Origin: BOKV01 sp041739465
GTDB taxonomy: Bacteria; Pseudomonadota; Alphaproteobacteria; Rhizobiales; Rhizobiaceae
Assembly (NCBI GenBank): GCA_041739465.1
Contig: JBGSNX010000007.1
Coordinates: forward strand, 1 to 54,516
DNA: 54,516 bases
Reading direction: 5' to 3'
Part shown: positions 47,668-54,516 of the stretch, in pieces
Numbering within the stretch: the stretch's first letter is position 1
Layout of the letters: each line of letters begins with the position of its first letter
Made by a program: the position numbers and the translations under genes
The notes under the pieces: generated by a model
What the model was told of the DNA's origin: nothing
The model's input: only the letters and a program-made list of their open reading frames with translations
The model's database searches: none

Positions 47668-49873
47668 TCACGTGTCAAGTTTCGAACTACTTCACCCTGA
47701 TATTCAACGCTGGATTTGGGAACAGAAATGGGACTCCCTGCGCCCTGTCCAAGACAAGGCAATCAGGGCAGTGTTGGAAACAAAAGAGGACGTGCTGATA
47801 TCTGCTGCAACTGCGGCTGGCAAAACCGAAGCAGCCTTTTTCCCAGCGCTAACCCGATCATTTTCGGCGGCGTCTGGTTTAGGCGTCTCAATTCTCTACG
47901 TCAGTCCGTTAAAGGCGCTAATCAACGACCAATTTCTTCGTCTGCAAGACGTTTGCAACCGAATGCAACTCAGTTTGGTTCGATGGCACGGCGATGCGCC
48001 ACAGGGAGACAAACACCGGCTGTTAAAAAGACCAAATGGCATCATACTCATAACGCCGGAATCTATCGAAGCCTTGTTCCTTCGCCGGACCACTGACGTA
48101 AGCAAGCTGCTCGGTTTTTTGCAATTCATTGTAGTTGATGAACTTCATTCATTTCTTCAAGGCGCAAGAGGCCTCCATCTATTCGCCTTGCTCCAACGAA
48201 TTGACGCAATTTCGCAACATAGACCCCGCCGAATCGGCCTTTCGGCTACGCTCGGGGACCTGTCAACCGCTGCAGCTTGGTTGCGGCATGAACGGCCAGA
48301 ATCCGTAGAGATCGTGACTGACAGCGGCGGCTCGCCAGAGCTGCGTTTGCAAACCCGAGCCTATCTCGATACCCAGCCGGAAGAGGATTCTATTGAAGAA
48401 GAAGAAACGATTCAGTCAAGTGAGCCCCGGAGTAAGCGTGCGCTCGATCTAATTGCTGACCACATGTTCAAGGTGTTGCGCGGAGAGAACAATCTGGTGT
48501 TTGCCGGTTCGCGCCGAAGAGTAGAAGCTTTGTCAGACCGGCTCCGTCGCAGATCCGAAAAAGCCCGTGTGCCCAATGAGTTTTATCCTCATCATGGGAG
48601 CCTATCGAAGGAACTGCGAGAGGAATTGGAACATCGACTCAAGGAAGGAAAATTGCCGACAACAGCAGTGGCTACAACAACGCTCGAGTTGGGCATCGAT
48701 ATTGGCTCGGTGATGTCAGTCGCTCAAGTGGGCGCTCCTCGTTCAATGTCCGCACTGCGGCAGCGCCTCGGACGAAGCGGTCGAAGGGCCGGCAATCCTG
48801 CGATCCTGCGAATATACGTCCGCGAACCCTTGTTGACTGCCGATTCCGATTTACTGGACTGCCTGCGATTTCAGGTAATTCGCACGGTTGCAGCTGTACG
48901 GCTGCTAATCGAGAAATTCGTCGAGCCGCCCAGCATCGACCCTGCGGTTGCCACAGTGGTTCTTCACCAGGTTTTGTCGGTTATTTGCCAACGCGGCGGC
49001 GCGAAGGCCGACGAACTTTATGCATTGATTTGTAAGGGGCCAATGGGCGTCGTCAACAAGTCAGACTTTGTATTTCTGTTGCGCAGTATGGCTTCGAATA
49101 CCCTGCTGGAGCAGGCGACGGACCGGACAATCATGCTCGGCGAATTGGGTGAATTGATCACTAGCAAACATGACTTCTATGCCGTTTTCCAAACTGAACA
49201 AGAATGGCGTCTGGTTTGCTCAGGCCAGACTTTGGGAACCATTCCGATTGTCAATTCTGTTGGCGTTGGAAGCCTTCTTGCATTCGCAGGAAGGCGTTGG
49301 CGAATAAATGCGGTTGATGATCGAAGCAAGGTATTGGATGTCGTTCCACACCGATCTGCTCGAATTCCAAAGTTCGACAAGTTGGCCAGCGAGGCCTTGC
49401 ATGACCGCTTTGTCGCTGAAATGCGGGCAGTCTATGAAGATTCAGACTTGCCAGCTTTCCTCGATCACAGTGCCAAAGAATTATTTCAGGGTGGGCGAAG
49501 CGCCTACCGAAAGAACCGGTTGGACATCACCCGTTTTTTTAAGACACAGCGGGACACTCATATTTTTACCTGGCGGGGAACATCGCTAAACAGCGCTTTT
49601 GCGATTGCGCTAGCTGGAGCGGGCCTCAAGTGTACGATCCACGACATTGGCATTACTGTTTCAGACACTGACTTGGCTACAACCAAGGCAATTGTGCGCC
49701 AAATCGCCAGCACACCACCAGATGCGGATTCTATGTCAGCGTTCGTCAAGAACCTTCGAAATGCAAAGTACGACGAATATGTTCCAGAGGAATTGCTGCG
49801 GACACTTTGGGCAAAATCAAACAAAGAACATGTAATGCGGATTGGCGATCTGGCACGTGAGTTAGTCGGTTAA
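47648..49873 (+). CDS. sngC: Shango SngC-like / BrxHI-like DEAD/DEAH superfamily 2 helicase
   Basis: A 741-residue helicase. Motif I is 'AATAAGKTEA' (Lys59), motif II 'DELH' (164-167), motif III 'SAT' (199-201) and motif VI 'QRLGRSGRR' (372-380), similar to Lhr/BrxHI helicases. The C-terminal 250 residues carry an accessory domain. Start: TTG 47648 with GGAGAGG 6 bases upstream; GTG 47630 is possible but sits directly on its putative site. It overlaps the ATPase gene, giving a tightly linked three-gene unit. It probably acts on phage nucleic acid. Confidence 0.88.
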   Translation: MPHSNFDHVSSFELLHPDIQRWIWEQKWDSLRPVQDKAIRAVLETKEDVLISAATAAGKTEAAFFPALTRSFSAASGLGVSILYVSPLKALINDQFLRLQDVCNRMQLSLVRWHGDAPQGDKHRLLKRPNGIILITPESIEALFLRRTTDVSKLLGFLQFIVVDELHSFLQGARGLHLFALLQRIDAISQHRPRRIGLSATLGDLSTAAAWLRHERPESVEIVTDSGGSPELRLQTRAYLDTQPEEDSIEEEETIQSSEPRSKRALDLIADHMFKVLRGENNLVFAGSRRRVEALSDRLRRRSEKARVPNEFYPHHGSLSKELREELEHRLKEGKLPTTAVATTTLELGIDIGSVMSVAQVGAPRSMSALRQRLGRSGRRAGNPAILRIYVREPLLTADSDLLDCLRFQVIRTVAAVRLLIEKFVEPPSIDPAVATVVLHQVLSVICQRGGAKADELYALICKGPMGVVNKSDFVFLLRSMASNTLLEQATDRTIMLGELGELITSKHDFYAVFQTEQEWRLVCSGQTLGTIPIVNSVGVGSLLAFAGRRWRINAVDDRSKVLDVVPHRSARIPKFDKLASEALHDRFVAEMRAVYEDSDLPAFLDHSAKELFQGGRSAYRKNRLDITRFFKTQRDTHIFTWRGTSLNSAFAIALAGAGLKCTIHDIGITVSDTDLATTKAIVRQIASTPPDADSMSAFVKNLRNAKYDEYVPEELLRTLWAKSNKEHVMRIGDLARELVG

Positions 49874-50015
49874 TTTGTAGTCGTCTGATCGAGAATACAG
49901 TAAGCGGACGCCTCTGCACAAATGCCCGGAGCAGTCCCGCGACTCCGATGCTTATGTCTGTTCGGCGCTTACCCACCGTGTTAAACTCAACCCCACCCTA
50001 GGGCCAAACCCCGGG

Positions 50016-50043
50016 GCATCGCGATGCTCCTCAACATGAGGAG
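50016..50043 (+). promoter_or_regulatory. Palindrome and hairpin covering the alpA ribosome site
   Basis: GCATCGCGATGC (50016-50027) is a perfect 12-base palindrome. Immediately after it, CTCCTCA (50027-50033) pairs with TGAGGAG (50037-50043) around an ACA loop, burying the GAGGAG ribosome-binding site of the alpA gene. The first could be an operator and the second a translational switch. Confidence 0.55.
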
Positions 50044-50051
50044 TAATCGTG

Positions 50052-50240
50052 ATGAGATTGTTGAGCAAACGGCAGGTGAAGGAGCTGGTACTGTATTCGC
50101 CCCAGCACATCGCTCGCCTGGAAGCCGCCGGTCAATTCCCCAAGCGGGTACAACTGGGCGTCAACCGGGTGGGATGGGTTGAACGTGAAGTATTGGACTG
50201 GCTCCAGAAGCGCATCGACGCCCGCGATCAACGACACTGA
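50052..50240 (+). CDS. AlpA-family excision/regulatory DNA-binding protein
   Basis: A 62-residue winged-helix/MerR-like protein of the AlpA type ('LLSKRQVKELVLYSPQHIARLEAAGQFPKRVQLGVNRVGWVEREVLDWLQKRI'-like build, shown here only in part: 'LYSPQHIARLEAAGQFP'). AlpA proteins regulate or promote excision of integrated elements. ATG 50052, or GTG 50049, follows a GAGGAG site that can be locked in a hairpin. A terminator follows the gene. It marks the start of a GC-richer backbone, distinct from the defence genes upstream. Confidence 0.88.
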   Translation: MRLLSKRQVKELVLYSPQHIARLEAAGQFPKRVQLGVNRVGWVEREVLDWLQKRIDARDQRH

Positions 50241-50260
50241 CTCTCCTTTTTGTGAGAGCG

Positions 50261-50295
50261 AAGGGAGTCGGCGTGCACAGTCGGCTCCCTTTTTT
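50261..50295 (+). terminator. Intrinsic terminator after alpA
   Basis: AAGGGAG (50261-50267) pairs with CTCCCTT (50285-50291), followed by a T-run to 50295. It lies about 20 bases after the alpA stop, so alpA is a single-gene unit. Confidence 0.8.
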
Positions 50296-50320
50296 GTCGG
50301 GATTTCGGTGGGGATAATGA

Positions 50321-50445
50321 GGGGGATACGCTATCCCCCGGCCTGTGTTGAGCAGCATCCAACACCTGCTTGCTCATGGCTGAACTTCGCAATACATTTT
50401 GGTGGGGGCCAACTGTCAGGAATCACGAAGGAACAGAAGTTCCTT
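50321..50445. promoter_or_regulatory. Two inverted repeats before the two-TM/TraD operon
   Basis: GGGGGATA-CGC-TATCCCCC (50321-50339, 8-bp arms) and AAGGAAC-AGAA-GTTCCTT (50428-50445, 7-bp arms). The second ends 6 bases before a GGGGAGG ribosome site for the gene at 50463. They could be an operator and a leader hairpin controlling transfer genes. No function is proven. Confidence 0.4.
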
Positions 50446-50462
50446 GGTGATGGGGAGGCTCC

Positions 50463-51011
50463 ATGCAGCTGTTGTTGTCACGTGATCAAACCGACTCTTC
50501 AATCTTTTCGTTGGTCCCCTTGCGCATTGGCAGCGGCGTGACCTTTACACTGTTGGCGGAACTGGAAACAACCGCCGAGGAAACCGCCCTGCTGCAGAAA
50601 TACAATTTCACCAAAGCCGCCTTGGTGGTCAGCGATCCGATTGAGGATTTGAAGCAGAGCTTCCGTCCGGCGCTGTTTTTGGGCGTCGTCGCTTTCATCG
50701 TGTTCTGGATTCTGGGCTCGTTCAGTACGGCGTTGGGGCTTTCGATGCTGGTGACACTGGTCATGACCGTGGTGTATTTCCGCACCTTGCGCGAGCAGAT
50801 CATCGTCAGCCAGTTGATGGCGGGTGGACGCAAATTTCGCTGCGACAGCATTGTCGACCTGATCAAGAAGGAGGCCTACCTGCGCCACATTTGCAGCTAT
50901 CTGCGGCAGATACTCGAAAGCGCCAAGAACTGGGGCGACCGCGAAGCCATCCCGATTGAACCGCTGTCCAAGCATGACGCCATCCAGGCGGTATTGAAGG
51001 CTAACGATTGA
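50463..51011 (+). CDS. Two-TM membrane protein coupled to a TraD/VirD4-like ATPase
   Basis: A 182-residue protein I do not recognise. An N-terminal soluble region (1-65) precedes a tight pair of membrane helices (about 69-86 and 88-106, only a glycine/serine turn between), then a basic-to-acidic cytosolic tail with a 'CDSIVDLIKKEAYLRHICSYLRQIL' helix. GGGGAGG lies 4 bases upstream of ATG 50463. Only one base separates its stop from the ATPase start, so the two should be made together. By position it may anchor the ATPase to the membrane, replacing the TM helices that coupling proteins usually carry. Confidence 0.75.
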   Translation: MQLLLSRDQTDSSIFSLVPLRIGSGVTFTLLAELETTAEETALLQKYNFTKAALVVSDPIEDLKQSFRPALFLGVVAFIVFWILGSFSTALGLSMLVTLVMTVVYFRTLREQIIVSQLMAGGRKFRCDSIVDLIKKEAYLRHICSYLRQILESAKNWGDREAIPIEPLSKHDAIQAVLKAND

Positions 51012-51012
51012 G

Positions 51013-53211
51013 ATGAGCTTCCGGCCGATCTACGAAGGCTGGGACATACCCGGACGCCTGTCGCGTCAGGTCCGCAGCACGTTCAGCGGCTTTGGCCTCA
51101 ATCGTGACCAGATCGGGGCCGAGCGTCAGGCAGAAACCCTGTGGCAACGCTTGCTGGAATTGGACCTTGCCAGCCCTGAGGGCCAGGCACGGTTTGCCAA
51201 TTCCATCACTGAGGCTGCACTGGAACGGTTCGATGGCGATGCAGCCGAAGACTTCCGGGACCATTTGAGTGCCATCTTTGCCCGGTTAATGGCTTACGAA
51301 GGTTGGTTTGCCGTACCCGATTTTGCCACGCTGCCCAAGCTCGCCCGCTCCGAACTGTGGCAGGTCGAGGACCAATTGAAGCGCGTCGCGGCGATTGTTG
51401 ACCAGATCGAAACGGTGGCTGAGCTGGCTACCGCGTTTGTCTCTGCGCTGGTCGATCCATTGATCGAGGCGCAGCCACGAATACACACAACGAGCTCCGG
51501 TTCCGGTGGTGGCATCGGCTTCACCGCCAATTTGATCGATGTATTCACCACCTTGCCGCAGACCGTCGAACATATCCTTCACCTGCCGTTTGCCCCTGAC
51601 TTTGAACCCCTGATCCTGCTGCCACGTTTGCGCAACCGATTGGAATACAATCTCAATATTGCCTCGGGCGGAGGGCCCGGCGACGATGGCCGTAGCCGCT
51701 CGCCCAAACTGCCAACCCAGCAGAGCAAAGTGGCGGGTAGCAAGCTCATCGAAGCCTATCTTGGCGGCACGCCGCTGTTGCCGTTGTTTGACTATCCGCT
51801 GGCCGTGGCAATACCCAACGCCGTGCGCTTTGAGCACATGCACATCGTTGCTGGTTCCGGTCATGGCAAAACCCAGACGCTGCAACATTTCATCCTGCAT
51901 GATCTGGCAGCAGTGGCTGCGGGTGAAGCTTCGGTCATCGTGATCGACAGCCAGAGCGATCTGATCAACACCATTGCCGGTCTGCAAATGTTTGCGCCCG
52001 GCGAAATTCTGGCTGACCGCTTGGTATTGATTGATCCGACCGACATCGAATGGCCGGTGGCGCTGAACCTGTTTGATGTTGGCCAGGAACGGCTGGATCG
52101 CTATTCGCCGCTGGATCGCGAGCGGCTGACCAATTCCATTTTGGAACTCTACGACTTTGTGCTCGGCTCCTTGCTTGATGCCGGAATGACGCAAAAGCAG
52201 AACGTGATTTTCCGCTACATCACCCGGCTGTTGCTGCACATTCCGAACGCCACCATCCATACGCTGCGCGAACTTTTGGAAGACGGTGGCTATGCCAAGT
52301 ACCAGCTGCACATCAGCAAGCTGCAAGGTTCGGCCCGCGCTTTTTTCGAGCAGGTATTCAACGGCAAGGAGTTTGTTGCCACCAAGCGGCAGGTGCTGCG
52401 CCGCCTCTACGGCATTTTGGAAAACCAGACTTTTGAGCGGATGTTCTCCCACCCCAAGAGCAAGCTCGATCTTTTCGCGGAAATGAATGCCGGCAAAGTA
52501 ATCCTGATCAACACTGCCAAGGACCTGTTGAAAGAAAACGGGACTGAAGTGTTTGGCCGGTTTTTCATTGCGATGATCACCCAGGCCGCACAGGAACGGG
52601 CGGTGTTGCCGCCACAGGCACGGTTGCCGACCTTCGTGTTTGTCGATGAAGCCAATGATTATTTTGACCGCAACATCGGCATCATTTTGAGTCAGGCCCG
52701 CAAATACAATGTCGGAATGGTGCTGGCCCACCAGTTTCTTGGGCAGCTGGATCCCAAGCTGCATGAGGCCATTGCCGCCAACACTTCGATCAAGTTTGCC
52801 GGTGGGGTTTCCGCCAAGGATGCGCGGGCCTTGGCCAATGATTTGCGCACCGAAGCGGAATTCATCGAGCGCCAATCCAAGCTGTCCTTTGCCGCTTTCA
52901 TCAAGGGCCAAACCGACAATGCCGTGTCGCTGTCCATCAAGCCCGGACAGATGGAAGTGCAGGCGCGGATGAGCGAAGACGACCGTGACCGCGTTCGCGA
53001 GCGGATGCGCCAGCACTACGGCGTCCACTACAGCATGTTCAACCGCGCTCCGGAACCGGACGGGTTGGATGCGCCGAACGGTGACGGTGACGGACCTGCG
53101 TCATTTCCGGGTCCAAGCGAACCAGGCCCATCGGGCCCACCACCCGGCAAGCCAGACAAGCGCGGGCCCAATAACGGCAAACCCGACACTGGTGAACCGA
53201 TGGAATGGTGA
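51013..53211 (+). CDS. TraD/VirD4-like DNA-transfer ATPase (type IV coupling-protein-like)
   Basis: A 732-residue P-loop ATPase. The N-terminal helical region (about 1-200) has no TM helix. Walker A is 'GSGHGKTQT' (281-289), Walker B 'FVFVDEAND' (541-549; Asp545/Glu546), and a 'LAHQFLGQLD' segment matches motif III of VirD4/TraD/HerA-type DNA pumps. The C-terminus (about 670-732) is a disordered Pro/Gly/Asp tail. It follows the two-TM gene by one base. It probably brings DNA to a transfer pore during mobilisation of the island. No relaxase is seen in the window. Confidence 0.82.
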   Translation: MSFRPIYEGWDIPGRLSRQVRSTFSGFGLNRDQIGAERQAETLWQRLLELDLASPEGQARFANSITEAALERFDGDAAEDFRDHLSAIFARLMAYEGWFAVPDFATLPKLARSELWQVEDQLKRVAAIVDQIETVAELATAFVSALVDPLIEAQPRIHTTSSGSGGGIGFTANLIDVFTTLPQTVEHILHLPFAPDFEPLILLPRLRNRLEYNLNIASGGGPGDDGRSRSPKLPTQQSKVAGSKLIEAYLGGTPLLPLFDYPLAVAIPNAVRFEHMHIVAGSGHGKTQTLQHFILHDLAAVAAGEASVIVIDSQSDLINTIAGLQMFAPGEILADRLVLIDPTDIEWPVALNLFDVGQERLDRYSPLDRERLTNSILELYDFVLGSLLDAGMTQKQNVIFRYITRLLLHIPNATIHTLRELLEDGGYAKYQLHISKLQGSARAFFEQVFNGKEFVATKRQVLRRLYGILENQTFERMFSHPKSKLDLFAEMNAGKVILINTAKDLLKENGTEVFGRFFIAMITQAAQERAVLPPQARLPTFVFVDEANDYFDRNIGIILSQARKYNVGMVLAHQFLGQLDPKLHEAIAANTSIKFAGGVSAKDARALANDLRTEAEFIERQSKLSFAAFIKGQTDNAVSLSIKPGQMEVQARMSEDDRDRVRERMRQHYGVHYSMFNRAPEPDGLDAPNGDGDGPASFPGPSEPGPSGPPPGKPDKRGPNNGKPDTGEPMEW

Positions 53212-53316
53212 GCGTTGGCTGACGCCGCTGCCATGCTAAACTTTTCATAGAGCCAAAGCTCCCTTGCCGCCCGGCGCACCTGAAATTCGGGTGTGCCTTC
53301 GGCAAAGGAGAAAACC

Positions 53317-53664
53317 ATGGCAGATTCAACCAGTATCATCCGCGACTTGAATGATCGTTTGCGCCACGGCGACGCCAGCGTTCCGCGGCGGATCATGATC
53401 ACCGGCGGCGTCGAAGCATTGCTCGCCGGTCATGCCGCCAGCATCCGCAAGGAATTGTTCGAGCAACTGCGCAACTTCAATGCGTTCACCAGCGACAACG
53501 ATCCATACGGCGAGCATGATTTTGGATCGTTCGAATATCTGGGCGAAAAACTGTTCTGGAAAATCGACTACTTCGACACGACGTTGGAATTTGCTTCACC
53601 AGACCCCGGTGACCCGACCCTGACCATTCGGGTTCTCACCATCATGCTGGCGGAAGAATATTGA
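53317..53664 (+). CDS. DUF3768 family protein
   Basis: A 115-residue protein with the DUF3768 pattern ('RDLNDRLRHG', 'FTSDNDPYGEHDFGSFEYLGEKLFWKIDYFD', 'TIMLAEEY'). Such genes are common on alphaproteobacterial plasmids and conjugative islands near transfer genes. Function is unknown. ATG 53317 has GGAG upstream. A 105-base gap with a short hairpin (GGCGCACC/GGTGTGCC) precedes it. Its stop overlaps the start of the next gene (TGATG). Confidence 0.88.
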   Translation: MADSTSIIRDLNDRLRHGDASVPRRIMITGGVEALLAGHAASIRKELFEQLRNFNAFTSDNDPYGEHDFGSFEYLGEKLFWKIDYFDTTLEFASPDPGDPTLTIRVLTIMLAEEY

Positions 53665-54011
53665 TGGTCGGAGATCGAAACCGGACCCTCAGCCAGGCCG
53701 ACAAGGAACAAATCTTTCGTCGCGCAACTGCCGGACTGGCAATGAACTACGCGGCGCAAATCAGTGCGGGAATGACCGACGATGAACTGGAAGCGGCTCT
53801 GCGCACGGTTCTGGGAATCTTTGGCGGCAGCGGCGGACCAAATGAGCCGTGGGTCGAGTTTGCCGGTGCGGGGCTGCGCATCTGGGGCGGCTGGCATCAT
53901 TGCGTCCAGGCGCGCAAGCAGCTTTTGTTCGCGGGCCAGGCGACCATCGCCATGGCCCGCGAAGTCTACCGGATCGGCAATCCGTCGAACCTGCAACTTG
54001 AATTGTTCTGA
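53664..54011 (+). CDS. Hypothetical protein of the island backbone
   Basis: A 115-residue protein I do not recognise. It has an amphipathic helical N-terminal half ('KEQIFRRATAGLAMNYAAQI', 'DDELEAALRTVLGIFGG') and a glycine/tryptophan-rich middle ('GAGLRIWGGWHHCV'). The start overlaps the DUF3768 stop by one base, and it ends in a strong terminator, so the pair forms one small operon. No membrane or DNA-binding motif is clear. Confidence 0.75.
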   Translation: MVGDRNRTLSQADKEQIFRRATAGLAMNYAAQISAGMTDDELEAALRTVLGIFGGSGGPNEPWVEFAGAGLRIWGGWHHCVQARKQLLFAGQATIAMAREVYRIGNPSNLQLELF

Positions 54012-54017
54012 ACCTGT

Positions 54018-54045
54018 CCCGCTCGCCAATGAGCGGGATTTTTTT
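54018..54045 (+). terminator. Intrinsic terminator after the DUF3768 operon
   Basis: CCCGCTC (54018-54024) pairs with GAGCGGG (54031-54037) around GCCAAT, then A followed by seven T's. A classic rho-independent terminator. Confidence 0.95.
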
Positions 54046-54091
54046 ACCTGCCCGAGTTTTTTCGGGGTTAGGCAGTCAAACCATCGCAGCG

Positions 54092-54169
54092 CATCCCTCA
54101 ACATGACGGCCATGGCGCTCCATGGCAACCGGTGACAAGCCCGTCATGCTGTGGCTGGAATGAGGGATG
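54092..54169. promoter_or_regulatory. Nested inverted repeats covering the start of the replication-relaxation gene
   Basis: Outer arms CATCCCTCA (54092-54100) / TGAGGGATG (54161-54169), inner arms CATGACGG (54102-54109) / CCGTCATG (54141-54148), and a core of two CCATGG copies (54110-54115 and 54120-54125). The outer right arm includes the start codon. CCTCAACATGA at 54096-54106 also occurs at 50029-50039 before alpA. It could be a structured mRNA, an operator, or part of a transfer/replication origin. Confidence 0.5.
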
Positions 54170-54376
54170 AAAACGACCAGCGAACACCAAGAAAAGCTCG
54201 ACAGCCTGGGCCGACGATCCCGGTTTGTCGCGGTTCCAAGCGGCAAGCGGCTCTCGCTGGGGCCGCGCGATGTTGAAATCCTGCGCTGCTTGCACCGCTA
54301 CCGGTTTTTGCGCCAGGACCATTTGCTGAAGCTGATCAACCCGAAATCCGGCAAACGTCTGGTTGAACGCCTGGGC
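54167..54376 (+). pseudogene. Replication-relaxation family protein, cut by an insertion sequence
   Basis: N-terminal 70 residues of a replication-relaxation-type protein: basic start, then a winged-helix segment 'LSLGPRDVEILRCLHRYRFLRQDHLLKLINPKSGKRLVERL'-like (seen as 'PRDVEILRCLHRYRFLRQD'). From about 54377 the sequence changes abruptly into insertion-sequence terminal repeats, and the frame ends at 54475 in foreign sequence. The family is common on mobile elements beside coupling ATPases. The remainder may lie beyond the insertion. It is probably inactive. Confidence 0.7.
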
Positions 54377-54516
54377 TGTTATTTTCCACTCAGAACTGAG
54401 CCGGGTTTTTCACTGAGAAGTGAGCCACCTTTAGGTTATGTTTCCTGGTTCATGCTGGCGTCAAGACATTGTTGACCTCCTTCCTTTTCCTTGCGGCTGC
54501 AGCTGAGCTTGCCTTG
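54377..54516. mobile_element. End of an IS21-like insertion sequence (continues past the window)
   Basis: From TGTTATTTTCC at 54377, two near-copies of CACTCAGAACTGAGCC / CACTGAGAAGTGAGCC (54386-54401 and 54411-54426) form tandem terminal repeats of the style seen at IS21-family ends. The minus strand from the window edge to about 54450 has an open frame ending 'RKRKEVNNVLTPA', which could be the C-terminus of its IstB-type helper. The family call is from the repeat style; the element's other end is not in the window. Confidence 0.6.

Noticed and set aside
51286..53028. 580-codon open frame on the minus strand, antisense to the TraD-like ATPase
   Set aside because: It is a shadow of the GC-rich coding frame; the plus strand has Walker A/B motifs, a good start and a coupled neighbour.
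37294..54516. Second copy of the tRNA-Leu 3' end (attR) marking the island's far boundary
   Set aside because: No match to the CCTCTCCTGGGCACCA end was found by eye, so the boundary is probably outside the window.

Overview
The window is a bacterial chromosome segment from the Alphaproteobacteria, most likely the Hyphomicrobiales (Rhizobiales). The evidence is the frcBCAK fructose ABC operon with a divergent ROK regulator, a membrane-bound ferritin (mbfA) preceded by an Irr-type iron control element, the rpmI-rplT-pheS-pheT order, and the neighbourhood queG / GST / uppP / TauE / NDUFA9-like. The core is GC-rich. I do not name a genus.

Layout. (1) 1-10.1 kb: translation genes on the minus strand (infC; rpmI-rplT-pheS; the first codons of pheT), broken up by accessory genes. 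A DUF4160/DUF2442 pair lies between pheS and pheT. About 7 kb with a single-chain restriction-modification enzyme, a CapK/PaaK-like ligase and two exported proteins separates infC from rpmI. (2) 10.2-24.3 kb: ordinary chromosomal genes, including a hydrolase / TIM-barrel / EamA operon, an SDR with a TetR neighbour, mbfA, an NlpC/P60-like hydrolase, extensin-like and SulP genes, tRNA-Ser(GGA), msrA, mepA, an HtpX-like protease and a PLP decarboxylase. (3) 24.3-31.1 kb: a complete fructose locus, frcBCAK facing frcR, mutarotase and fructokinase, around one 41-bp palindrome. (4) 31.1-37.0 kb: SCP2, NAD-epimerase, queG, GST, uppP, TauE and NDUFA9-like. (5) 37.2 kb to the end: tRNA-Leu(CAG) with a tyrosine integrase reading away from its 3' end, which opens a genomic island.

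The island has three parts. First, a tightly overlapped operon SIR2 - HerA - KTSC - DUF2130 (38.97-43.45 kb), which resembles the known SIR2-HerA antiphage pair plus two genes I do not know as part of it. Second, a TerB / ATPase / helicase operon (44.1-49.9 kb) matching the Shango defence system. Third, a GC-richer backbone: an AlpA regulator, a two-TM protein coupled to a TraD/VirD4-like ATPase, DUF3768, a hypothetical gene and a replication-relaxation gene cut by an IS21-like insertion at the window edge. A scrambled fragment of a second integrase at 43.6 kb shows the island was built by repeated insertion. No distal att copy was seen, so the island continues beyond the window.

Best leads: the four-gene SIR2-HerA-KTSC-DUF2130 operon; the amber codon in frame between a Tat/lipoprotein signal and an SDR enzyme; a palindromic repeat read in frame inside the restriction enzyme; the structured elements before alpA and the replication-relaxation gene; and the lysine/alanine-rich N-terminal tail on FrcA. 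All functions are read from sequence motifs by eye; no database search was run.
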